Assembly (NCBI GenBank): GCA_937874275.1
Contig: CALNAU010000106.1
Location: forward strand, 1-12,187
DNA from: an uncultured Clostridia bacterium
GTDB taxonomy: Bacteria; Bacillota; Clostridia; Christensenellales; Aristaeellaceae
Direction: 5' to 3'
Length of the DNA: 12,187 bases
Below the pieces are notes generated by a model, which saw only the letters and a list, made by a program, of their open reading frames with translations, made no database searches and was not told the origin of the DNA. The position numbers were made by a program, and so were the translations under genes. Below are positions 5,882-12,187 of this stretch, piece by piece (within the stretch, counting starts at the first letter, position 1; each line of letters begins with the position of its first letter).

Positions 5882-6748
5882 ATGACAAACCACACAAATA
5901 TACTTGCGCACCGCAAGTTGAGCATGCGCCCCGGACAGGTTGTGCTGTATGCCGCCATGCTGCTGTTATCCTTTGTGATGCTGGCACCGATTATGCTGGC
6001 CTTGTTCAACTCGGTCAAGCTGGAAAACCAAATTTTGTCCGCCAACATGACGTTCTTCCCTCGCTCCATCCACCTGGACAACTACCAGTATATTCTGGAG
6101 CGGTCGGCCAAATACGGCACCTATTTTAAGAACAGCCTGGTAATTACGCTCACCTCAGTGGCGCTGACGCTGGTCTTCTGCTCGCTGGGCGGCTACGCTT
6201 TTGCCAAGCTACCCTTCAAGGGCCGAGGCCTGATGCTGGCTATTATTCTGTTCATGATGACCTTCCCCCTGGCGGTGCTGCTGATCCCCATCTACATCAT
6301 GGAGTACAACCTGAAGCTCATCAACACCAACATCGGCCTTATTTTGCCTATTGTATCCACCGTGGTTCCCTTCTGCCTGTTCATCATGCGCGGCGTATAC
6401 ATGGAGGTGCCAGATGAGCTGGAGGAAGCCGCCACCATCGATGGCTGCAGCGTGTTTCAAACCTGGCTGCGCATCATGCTGCCTGCCGCCAAGGGCGGGC
6501 TGGCCATCATCGCCATCATCTCCTTTTACAATGTATGGGGCGAGTACATGCTGTCCAAAACGCTGGTCACAAGGGAGAGCGCTATGACTATCTCCGTCGG
6601 CGTTACCTTGCTCAAGGGGGAGGGCGGTTGGCAGTTTGGTGTGCTGGGCGCGGTGGTGACCATCGCCATGCTGCCCCCCATCATCATGTTCATGATTTTC
6701 CAAAAACAGCTGGTGAGCGGCGTGATGAGCGGCGCCATCAAGGGCTGA
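5882..6748 (+). CDS. Sugar ABC transporter permease, MalG/UgpE type
   Basis: The second permease (288 residues) has about six membrane segments (near 19-42, 85-107, 116-139, 150-170, 205-220 and 253-274). It has the conserved EAA loop EEAATIDGCSVFQTW followed by IMLP at about 181-201. Features typical of the MalG side include the N-terminal APIMLALFNSVK, the FKNSLVITL segment after the periplasmic loop, and GGYAFAKLPFKGR. TAGGAGGG at 5867-5874, overlapping the stop codon of the previous gene, is a strong ribosome binding site, and the 12-bp gap shows tight coupling. Together with the previous gene it forms the membrane part of a carbohydrate importer. The C-terminal GVMSGAIKG ending is standard for the family. 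Confidence 0.95.
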   Translation: MTNHTNILAHRKLSMRPGQVVLYAAMLLLSFVMLAPIMLALFNSVKLENQILSANMTFFPRSIHLDNYQYILERSAKYGTYFKNSLVITLTSVALTLVFCSLGGYAFAKLPFKGRGLMLAIILFMMTFPLAVLLIPIYIMEYNLKLINTNIGLILPIVSTVVPFCLFIMRGVYMEVPDELEEAATIDGCSVFQTWLRIMLPAAKGGLAIIAIISFYNVWGEYMLSKTLVTRESAMTISVGVTLLKGEGGWQFGVLGAVVTIAMLPPIIMFMIFQKQLVSGVMSGAIKG

Positions 6749-6774
6749 AAAACGAAATTATTGGAGGTACCCGA

Positions 6775-7518
6775 ATGAACGTTGTCATTTCCAAAACACC
6801 ACAAGAACTGGGCAGGGCCGCGGCCAAGCATATTGCCGGCAAGCTGCGTGAGGCTATCGCCCAGCGCGGAGAAGCCCGCCTGGCGCTCTCCACCGGGATG
6901 TCCCAATTCGAAACCATCGCCGCGTTGATTCAGGAAGATGTGGACTGGTCAAAGGTAACCATGTTCCATCTGGATGAATATGTCAACCTGCCTGAAAGCC
7001 ACCCGGCCAGTTTCCGCGGCTACCTCAAGGAGCGTTTCACCTCCAAGGTGCCGCTGAAAAAGGCGTATTTTGTGGATGGCGAGGGCGATGTGCAGGCCAA
7101 CATCCGGGAATTGAACCGCCTGATTGGCGAAGCGCCTGTGGATGTAGGCGTGATTGGCATTGGCGAGAATGCGCACATTGCCTTCAACGACCCGCCGGCC
7201 GACTTCGCGCGGCAGGACGCCTATTTTGTGGCCACGCTGGACGAGCGCTGCCGCAACCAGCAGGTGGGTGAGGGCTGGTTTGCCACCTTTGACGATGTGC
7301 CCAAGGAGGCTATCACCATGAGCGTGGCTCAGATTATGCGCTGTCGCACCATCGTTTCCTCCGTGCCGCACGCGGTCAAAGCAGACGCGGTGCGCGCCAC
7401 GCTGGAAAGCCCGGACATCACCGCAGCTGTGCCCGCGACCAAGCTGCGCGAGCATCCGGATTGGACCCTCTACCTGGATGAGGCATCGGCCTCCTTGCTG
7501 ACAAAGCCCACCAAATAG
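6775..7518 (+). CDS. NagB-like glucosamine-6-phosphate deaminase/isomerase family protein
   Basis: The 247-residue product has the NagB/6-phosphogluconolactonase fold signature: LALSTGMSQF (37-45), HLDEYVNLPESHPASF (65-80), GVIGIGENAHIAFNDPPADF (125-144) and a C-terminal TLYLDEASA. NagB converts glucosamine-6-phosphate to fructose-6-phosphate and ammonia. Compared with E. coli NagB as I recall it, Asp72 is kept (Asp67 here) and His143 is kept (His134). Asp141 becomes Asn132, Glu148 becomes Asp139, and the phosphate-loop TGGTP becomes TGMSQ. This looks like a distinct subfamily rather than a damaged gene, since the motif is intact and compact. The start at 6775 is supported by GGAGG at 6763-6767; the frame is open further upstream inside the permease gene, but without a signal. 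It may act on another amino-sugar phosphate. Confidence 0.88.
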   Translation: MNVVISKTPQELGRAAAKHIAGKLREAIAQRGEARLALSTGMSQFETIAALIQEDVDWSKVTMFHLDEYVNLPESHPASFRGYLKERFTSKVPLKKAYFVDGEGDVQANIRELNRLIGEAPVDVGVIGIGENAHIAFNDPPADFARQDAYFVATLDERCRNQQVGEGWFATFDDVPKEAITMSVAQIMRCRTIVSSVPHAVKADAVRATLESPDITAAVPATKLREHPDWTLYLDEASASLLTKPTK

Positions 7519-7541
7519 CGATAAAACGGAGGTATACACCC

Positions 7542-8300
7542 ATGGCAATGCCCCTTATCCGCGAGTACCTGGACAAGGTGACTGCGCATCTGGAAACCAT
7601 CTTTGAAGAGGAGCAAGAACACATTCTGGCCGCCGCGCGGGTCATGGCCGAACACATCAAGCGCGACGAGATTGTGCACATCTACGGACCGGGCGGCCAC
7701 TCGGGCGTGGCGGCGATGGAGATTTTTTCCCGCGCTGGCGGGCTGGCCTGCCTGAATGCCATATTGGATGGCGGCACCATGCTGACCAATGGCGGCGACC
7801 GCTCCATGCGGGTAGAGCGCCTGCCCGGGTATGGCAGCATCGTGATGCGCACCTACGGGGTGAAGGCGGGCGACCTGGTCATTCTGGTCAACGCCTACGG
7901 CATCAACGCCGCCTTGATTGACGCGGCGCTGGAGTGCAAGCGTCTGGGGGCGACCATCATCGGCGTCAGCTCCCGCCAGCACGCCGAAAACACCCCACTG
8001 GAGCATCCGGCGCGCCACCCCACCAAGCAAAACCTGCACAACCTGGTGGATTATCACATCGATACCAAGGTGCCCGTGGGCGACGCATTGATGTCATTGG
8101 AAGGCGTGACACAAAACACCGGAGCCATCTCGTCGTTTGCCAGTGGGTTTGCGCTGCACGCGCTGGAAATCGCCACCATCGACCTGCTGTCCCGAGAGGG
8201 GATTGATCCCCCCATTTGGCGCAGTGGCAATGCCATCGGCGGTGATGAGTGGAACAAGCAGTTCCAGGAGCGCTATAAGGGCAAAATCGCCTTCCTGTAA
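7542..8300 (+). CDS. SIS-domain sugar isomerase family protein, UPF0309-like
   Basis: This 252-residue protein matches the UPF0309-type SIS family as I recall it: an N-terminal helix (residues 1-40), a nucleotide-like beta-alpha start (EIVHIYGPGGHSG, 43-55), MEIFSRAGGLACLNAILDGG (59-78), VERLPGYG (91-98), GDLVILVNAYGINA (110-123), and a C-terminal SGNAIGGDEWN (228-238). SIS domains bind phosphosugars and serve as isomerases, deaminases or etherases. In typical members the first loop is GSGHSH and the second SNSGRN; here they are GPGGHSG and NAYGINA, so several phosphate-binding serines are replaced. CGGAGG at 7527-7532 supports the start; a second ATG six bases on is possible. Being third in line after the importer and the NagB-like gene, it probably acts on the same imported sugar. 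Reaction unknown. Confidence 0.87.
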   Translation: MAMPLIREYLDKVTAHLETIFEEEQEHILAAARVMAEHIKRDEIVHIYGPGGHSGVAAMEIFSRAGGLACLNAILDGGTMLTNGGDRSMRVERLPGYGSIVMRTYGVKAGDLVILVNAYGINAALIDAALECKRLGATIIGVSSRQHAENTPLEHPARHPTKQNLHNLVDYHIDTKVPVGDALMSLEGVTQNTGAISSFASGFALHALEIATIDLLSREGIDPPIWRSGNAIGGDEWNKQFQERYKGKIAFL

Positions 8301-8319
8301 AGCATAGAGAGGTACCAAC

Positions 8320-9603
8320 ATGATGTGGGCAGGAACCGCATGCCGGACAATCACCCCGGCGGCGCCGGCACACCTGGCCGGCTATGCCGCGCGGTGGGAT
8401 AAGACGCCATCCACCTGGGTACACGACGAGCTGTACGCCAAAACGCTCTACTTGAAAAATAAAGAGACAACCCTGCTGCTGATGAGCGTGGACCTGTGCG
8501 AGCTGCCGCAGGCGCAGGCATTGCAGCATCGTATCGCGCGCCGCTGCGGCGTGCAACATGTGCTGATTGCGGCCACCCATACACACTCTGGTCCCTACAC
8601 TGTGCGGACGCAGTCCCAACCGGATGATTTTGACGCCACATGGTATGCCTGGGCATGTGATCAGATGGAGGAGGCAGCCGTCGAGGCGGTAACCTCCCCC
8701 TTCCCAGCCCGGCTTGGCGCGGCGCAAACAGACGTCCCCGAGGTCGGCAAGAATCGCCGGGCCGGTGCCACCATTACCGACCCCGCGCTCACGGTGCTGT
8801 GCATATGGGACCAGGAAAACGCGGTACGCGCCCTCTGGCTGAACTACGCCTGCCACTGCACCATTTTGGATGGCAACAGCTTCGCTATCTCGGCGGATTA
8901 CCCCGGCTACCTGTATCAGCAGCTTGGCGCGCATTACCCCCAGGCGCTTGTCCTGTTTACCAATGGTGCGGCAGGGGATATCAATATCGGCTACTCCAGT
9001 GATGCCAGCGCCCTGGGCGAGACCATGGCCTTCCGCTCGTTTGAAACGGCGGAGCGCATGGCGGCCATTCTCAGCGAAAGAACCTCCGGCCTGATATCAG
9101 GACTGACGCCATGGGAGAGCCCACCGCTTCGCGTGTTGCCCTTCACCGCAAGGCTGCCCCTCAAGCCAAACAGACCTTCCTCGGATGACCTATTACGGCA
9201 AATTGAAAAAGTTCAGGAAACAATCGATTCCGCTCGCACCCCGGACGAAAAGCGGACAGCCGCCATCCGCAAAATCTACCTCCAAAGCCTGCTGGACACG
9301 CTGGCATTGGCCGGCGAAGGCAGCATTTGCGAAGCGCCCTCGTTGGTGATTCAATTGGGTCACTTGATGCTGATTACTACGCCCACCGAATTGTTCTGTG
9401 AAGTGGGGCTCGCATTGAAGCAGCATATCGCGGCCCCCCTTTTATCGGCGGTAGTTGGTTACGCAGGCGGTTACGTGGGCTACCTGCCCACCGCCCAGGC
9501 CATGCAGGTCGGCGGCTATGAGGCAGAGGTCTCCCCTTTCGACGTGGACGCGGCGGACCATTTTGTCAGAGCGGCCGCACAGGCACTTCAGTCCTTCAAT
9601 TAG
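8320..9603 (+). CDS. Neutral/alkaline ceramidase-like hydrolase (PF04734-type), cytoplasmic
   Basis: The 427-residue product has the order of motifs of the neutral ceramidase N-terminal domain: TPAAPAHLAGY (12-22), a MSVDLCELP strand (55-63), AATHTHSGP (84-92), NYACHCTIL (175-183), SADYPGYLYQQ (191-201), NGAAGDIN (215-222), TTPTELF (354-360), and GYAGGYVGYLP plus GGYEAE (380-403). By analogy with the Pseudomonas enzyme, the zinc ligands would be His87, His179, Glu357 and a tyrosine in the 381-387 block. The nucleophile-bearing GDVSPN is GDINIG here, so the catalytic Ser is Asn222. There is no signal peptide and no C-terminal immunoglobulin-like domain, so it is a short intracellular form. GAGAGG precedes the ATG pair at 8320. 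In an operon with NagB-like and SIS genes it could cleave an N-acyl bond of the imported sugar. Fold assignment is good; the reaction is inferred. Confidence 0.85.
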   Translation: MMWAGTACRTITPAAPAHLAGYAARWDKTPSTWVHDELYAKTLYLKNKETTLLLMSVDLCELPQAQALQHRIARRCGVQHVLIAATHTHSGPYTVRTQSQPDDFDATWYAWACDQMEEAAVEAVTSPFPARLGAAQTDVPEVGKNRRAGATITDPALTVLCIWDQENAVRALWLNYACHCTILDGNSFAISADYPGYLYQQLGAHYPQALVLFTNGAAGDINIGYSSDASALGETMAFRSFETAERMAAILSERTSGLISGLTPWESPPLRVLPFTARLPLKPNRPSSDDLLRQIEKVQETIDSARTPDEKRTAAIRKIYLQSLLDTLALAGEGSICEAPSLVIQLGHLMLITTPTELFCEVGLALKQHIAAPLLSAVVGYAGGYVGYLPTAQAMQVGGYEAEVSPFDVDAADHFVRAAAQALQSFN

Positions 9604-9626
9604 CGGAACAACGAAACAATAACAAT

Positions 9627-9661
9627 CACCCTCCGGCCAGTTGACGCTTGACCGGAGGGTG
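9627..9661. terminator. Bidirectional terminator between the sugar operon and the PHP gene
   Basis: CACCCTCCGG (9627-9636) and CCGGAGGGTG (9652-9661) form a perfect 10-bp stem with a 15-base loop. It starts 23 bases after the ceramidase-like stop. Read on the minus strand it is followed by ATTGTTATTGTTT, a T-rich tail, so it is a better terminator for the PHP gene. On the plus strand the tail (GGTATTTGG) is weak. Confidence 0.75.
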
Positions 9662-9681
9662 GGTATTTGGTGCCTGCAATA

Positions 9682-10479
9682 TCAAGCTGAGCCAAAAAGT
9701 TCCGAGGTATCCCTTACCCGCCGGGTGGTTTTACCATGCTCCCACACGGCCTTGCGAGGCTTGGTGAGGGGAGCGTCAAAGCGTCCTTCCAGCACCTGCA
9801 GGCTGTGTTCGCTGCGGCTGCGGATGGCCTCAACAAAATCCTGCACGGTGTGTAATTTCTGGGGGAAACGGATGCCCATCAGCTCCGCGTCCTCATACTG
9901 GGCAGCGCTGTGGATGTCCGACCCGGCGGTGGTATACAGGCCGTTCTTCCGCGCCCAGCGCATGGCCTGCGTATCGTTTTCCGACGTGTTTCCGGCGTTG
10001 GCGGCCTCGATGCCATCGGTATAGATGGGGTTCAAGTGAATGCCGGAGATGTAATCCCGGTCGCGGAAGGGATGCGCCTGCACCACGCAGCCGCCGCCCA
10101 GGCGCGTCTGCTCCCATTGCTCGCGGCGGCTGAAGCCGCGCACCTCGGGGTGGCGCAGCAGCCATTGCTTATCCAGGCCGTAGACCAGGTAATCATCCCC
10201 GTCAAAGGTTTCCTCCCAGCCGAAGAACACGCTGAGGCCCACCTGCTCGCCGGCGGCGCGGGTCTCCTCGTAGCCGCGGAAGAATGCCTCCACAAAGTTG
10301 GGCCAGGACATATGGCGGTCCACCGCGCAGTTGCCCCGCCAGAAGTGATCGGTCACCACGATGCCGCTGTAGCCCATGCGCTTGTAGCGCTCCAGGTACT
10401 CCGGCCCGCGGCTGCGGGCGCAGGCGCTGGACCACGCGGTATGAAAATGTGTTTCGTATAAATAGCCTGTGCTTGGCAT
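9682..10479 (-). CDS. PHP-domain metal-dependent phosphoesterase
   Basis: The 265-residue protein carries the PHP metal-site motifs in order: HFH (H11, H13), TDHF (D44, H45), GWEET (E89), AHPF (H136) and GSDIH (D188, H190). PHP proteins bind two or three divalent metals and hydrolyse phosphate esters, for example histidinol phosphate, nucleoside 3',5'-bisphosphate or DNA ends. The second motif and the E89 strand are complete, so activity is expected. AAAGGA on the minus strand near 10487-10492 supports the start at 10479. The gene is monocistronic and convergent with the sugar operon, so a role with that operon is not implied by the layout. The small size and the lack of other domains fit the stand-alone COG0613-like group. 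Substrate unknown. Confidence 0.92.
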   Translation of the reverse strand: MPSTGYLYETHFHTAWSSACARSRGPEYLERYKRMGYSGIVVTDHFWRGNCAVDRHMSWPNFVEAFFRGYEETRAAGEQVGLSVFFGWEETFDGDDYLVYGLDKQWLLRHPEVRGFSRREQWEQTRLGGGCVVQAHPFRDRDYISGIHLNPIYTDGIEAANAGNTSENDTQAMRWARKNGLYTTAGSDIHSAAQYEDAELMGIRFPQKLHTVQDFVEAIRSRSEHSLQVLEGRFDAPLTKPRKAVWEHGKTTRRVRDTSELFGSA

Positions 10480-10498
10480 GCGTATCCTTTCTGATTGC

Positions 10499-10540
10499 GG
10501 GTTATGGGTTAGCGGTTAGCAGTTATCGGTTAGGAGTTAT
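10499..10540 (-). repeat. Left 7-bp tandem repeat array (6 units)
   Basis: Six heptads in register read GGGTTAT, GGGTTAG, CGGTTAG, CAGTTAT, CGGTTAG and GAGTTAT on the plus strand. They are the complement of the right-hand array at 10657-10754, so the two arrays face each other across 116 bp. This array begins about 20 bp upstream of the PHP start codon, within its likely promoter or leader. Confidence 0.8.
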
Positions 10541-10656
10541 AAACGCGCGTCTGTAAAGGGGTAAATGCCAGGTTTGATTCGGCAATCAGGGTGCGGATCA
10601 TGGATTGCTTAGGTTGCTTTTTTGCATGTGTCGTTATGGGTTACGCAACTAGCACG
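10541..10656. other. Spacer between the inverted heptad arrays
   Basis: This 116-bp stretch separates the two arrays. It holds one further degenerate heptad-like GGGTTAC near 10638-10644. I see no ORF, no transposase remnant and no clear terminator. The promoter of the PHP gene should lie in or near here on the minus strand, but I cannot point to a convincing -35/-10 pair. Confidence 0.4.
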
Positions 10657-10754
10657 ATAACCGCTAACTCCTAACCGCTAACTCCTAACCGCTAACTCCT
10701 AACCGCTAACTCCTAACCGCTAACCCCTAACTCCTCACCCCTAACTCCTCACTT
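10657..10754 (+). repeat. Right 7-bp tandem repeat array (about 14 units)
   Basis: Fourteen consecutive heptads fit CTAACNS. In the central block, 10664-10719, CTAACTC and CTAACCG alternate strictly, making a higher-order 14-bp unit. Units decay to CTCACCC and CTCACTT at the right end. The array extends past the MATE stop codon into its last four codons. Similar heptanucleotide tandem repeats are known between genes in cyanobacteria; I do not know this particular one. Confidence 0.88.
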
Positions 10755-12168
10755 CTCCCGCTCGCTCCCGCCCAATGGCGTCCAACATCTCCTTGGGCAG
10801 CTTCCTGCGCCAGCGGCCCCATCGGTAGGCCAGGATATTGATGATGGCACCGCTGGTCCAGGTGATCAGCATCGACCAGTAGACCGACTCGGGCCGGCCG
10901 TTGGGCCACTCGGGGCTGCGGGTCAGCCAGGCGATGAGGTATGCTGTGGTCACGCGCAGCACCACCGAGGTGAAGATGGAAATCCACATCGGCGTCACCG
11001 TGTCGCCGGCACCGCGCTGCACGCCCGACAGCGATTGGATGACCGCCATCGCGATATAGCCCAAGGCAAGGATGCGCATAAAGCGCATGCCCTGGTCGAT
11101 GAGCGCCTGGGTGTCGGTAAACAGGTTCATCAGCTGGCGGCCAAACAACAATATACCCAGCGTGAGCGCCACCGATACACCCACCGCCAGCAAGGTGCCC
11201 TGCTTGGCCCCCTTGTGCAGCCGGTCGTACCGGCGGGCACCCACATTCTGCCCAATAAAGGTGGTGAGCGCCTGACCGAAGGAAAAGTTGGGCATCATGG
11301 CAAAGCCGTCCACCCGCATGAGGATAACGTTGATGGCGATGAACTCCGGCCCAAAGCTGTTTTGCAGCCGCTGCACAAACAGCATGGCCACCGAGAACAC
11401 CGCCTGCGTGATGCCGCTGGGCAGCCCCAGCCGAAGAATAGCCGAGGGCACGCCGGGCTTGAGCTTTAGGGTGTGGCGGTTGAGGTCAAACACCTCGCGC
11501 ATGCTGCGCAGCTTAAGCCAGCACAGCACCGCGCTGATGGACTGCGCCAGAATAGTGGCCGCAGCCACGCCCTGCACGCCCCAGCCAAAGCCCGCCACAA
11601 ACCAGATATCCAGCGCAATGTTGAGCAGCGCGCTGAAAATCAAAAAGGCCAGCGCGCTGAGCGAGTCGCCCAAGCCCCGCAGGATGCCCGCAAACACGTT
11701 GTAATACAGGAAGCCCGCGATGCCAAAGAACAGGATGCGCAGGTAGCTGGCCGCCCATTCCAGAATTTCGGGCGGCGTGTTCAGCAGCCGCAGCGCGGGC
11801 TCGCTCAGCAGCAGGCCCACCGCCATGATGATGACCGAGGCCGCCGCCGTCAGCGTGAGGCAGTTGCCGATGGTATCGCTAAGGGCCTTCCTGTCCTTGG
11901 CGCCAAAGCGCTGGCTGACCAGAATGCCCGCGCCCGTGGCGATGCCCACAAAAAGCGCCAGCAAAAAGTTGAGGAACGGCCCCGCGCTGCCCACGGCGCT
12001 TAGCGCCCGGTCGCCCACATAGTGGCCCACCACAGCGGCGTCGGTGGCGTTGTATATCTGCTGAACAAAATTGCCGATGAGCATCGGCACGGCAAACTCC
12101 AGTATTCTCTTCCAGGGCGTGCCCTGGCTCATGTCCCTTGGCGCGAACAGCGCTTTGATTCCCTGCAT
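10741..12168 (-). CDS. MATE family efflux transporter (NorM/DinF-type)
   Basis: The 475-residue protein has the twelve-segment architecture of two MatE domains, roughly residues 25-185 and 250-410. The N-terminal half contains the signature PMLIGNFVQQIYNATDAAVV and GHYVGDRALSAVG, then the GAGILVSQRFGAKD loop. The second half contains the matching GFAMMPNFSFGQALTTFIGQNVGA and a third GAGDTVTPMW segment. MATE proteins export cationic drugs or metabolites using a Na+ or H+ gradient. The ATG at 12168 is preceded by AAAGG at about 12179-12183, a little distant; a second ATG at 12132 has its purine stretch too close. The last codons (GTG AGG AGT TAG) come from the adjacent heptad repeat, so the C-terminal EVRS tail is probably repeat-derived. 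No terminator hairpin follows. Substrate cannot be predicted. Confidence 0.94.
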   Translation of the reverse strand: MQGIKALFAPRDMSQGTPWKRILEFAVPMLIGNFVQQIYNATDAAVVGHYVGDRALSAVGSAGPFLNFLLALFVGIATGAGILVSQRFGAKDRKALSDTIGNCLTLTAAASVIIMAVGLLLSEPALRLLNTPPEILEWAASYLRILFFGIAGFLYYNVFAGILRGLGDSLSALAFLIFSALLNIALDIWFVAGFGWGVQGVAAATILAQSISAVLCWLKLRSMREVFDLNRHTLKLKPGVPSAILRLGLPSGITQAVFSVAMLFVQRLQNSFGPEFIAINVILMRVDGFAMMPNFSFGQALTTFIGQNVGARRYDRLHKGAKQGTLLAVGVSVALTLGILLFGRQLMNLFTDTQALIDQGMRFMRILALGYIAMAVIQSLSGVQRGAGDTVTPMWISIFTSVVLRVTTAYLIAWLTRSPEWPNGRPESVYWSMLITWTSGAIINILAYRWGRWRRKLPKEMLDAIGRERAGEVRS

Positions 12169-12187
12169 CTAACAATGGCCTTTCGTC

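Noticed and set aside
7966..8934. 322-residue minus-strand frame opposite the SIS and ceramidase-like genes
   Set aside because: It is Arg/Gly/Cys-rich shadow sequence without motifs, lying over two genes with clear family signatures.
10480..10740. Insertion sequence remnant bounded by the facing heptad arrays
   Set aside because: The 116-bp centre has no ORF, no transposase similarity and no flanking target duplication that I can see.
10657..10754. CRISPR array or telomere-like repeat
   Set aside because: Units are 7 bp, directly abutting, with no spacers, and no cas genes are near. The GTTAG resemblance to telomeric repeats is superficial in an internal chromosomal position.

Overview
The window reads as a piece of a moderately GC-rich, low-GC-lineage-style (Firmicutes/Clostridia-type) chromosome. 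The clues are strong AGGAGG-type ribosome binding sites, a FabT-like MarR regulator followed by a DegV/FakB-like fatty-acid binding protein, an AraC-type regulator beside a CUT1 sugar ABC transporter with no ATPase gene of its own, and a NorM/DinF-type MATE pump. Lineage is an inference from gene content; no rRNA or tRNA gene is present to fix it.

Layout from left to right. (1) Bases 1-316, minus strand: the N-terminal part of a Lys/Thr/Ala-rich, histone-H1-like repetitive protein that runs off the left edge. (2) 488-1873, plus: a strong sigma-A-type promoter, a triple TCAAA/TTTGA operator, then an overlapping two-gene operon of a FabT-like regulator and a DegV family protein, probably linking sensing of acyl groups with capture of exogenous fatty acids. 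(3) 1953-2360, minus: a small VOC/PhnB-like protein, convergent with DegV across a shared hairpin. (4) 2647-9603, plus: an AraC regulator, then a sugar-type operon of solute-binding protein, two permeases, a NagB-like deaminase/isomerase, a SIS-domain (UPF0309-like) phosphosugar-binding protein and a cytoplasmic neutral-ceramidase-fold hydrolase. (5) 9682-10479, minus: a PHP-domain phosphoesterase. (6) 10499-10754: two oppositely oriented arrays of a 7-bp tandem repeat. (7) 10741-12168, minus: a MATE family efflux protein whose last codons and stop lie in the repeat.

The most interesting unit is the 2647-9603 cluster. It has the logic of amino-sugar import and catabolism (import, then a NagB-like and a SIS enzyme), but no NagA deacetylase and no sugar kinase lie in the window. 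Where NagA might be expected there is a ceramidase-fold protein, that is, a member of a zinc amidase family, with no signal peptide. The NagB-like and SIS proteins both depart from the textbook motifs of their families at catalytic or sugar-phosphate-binding positions, and the ceramidase-like protein lacks the usual nucleophile serine. I infer a divergent route for an N-acylated amino sugar or a related amide-bearing glycoside. The substrate is not visible from sequence.
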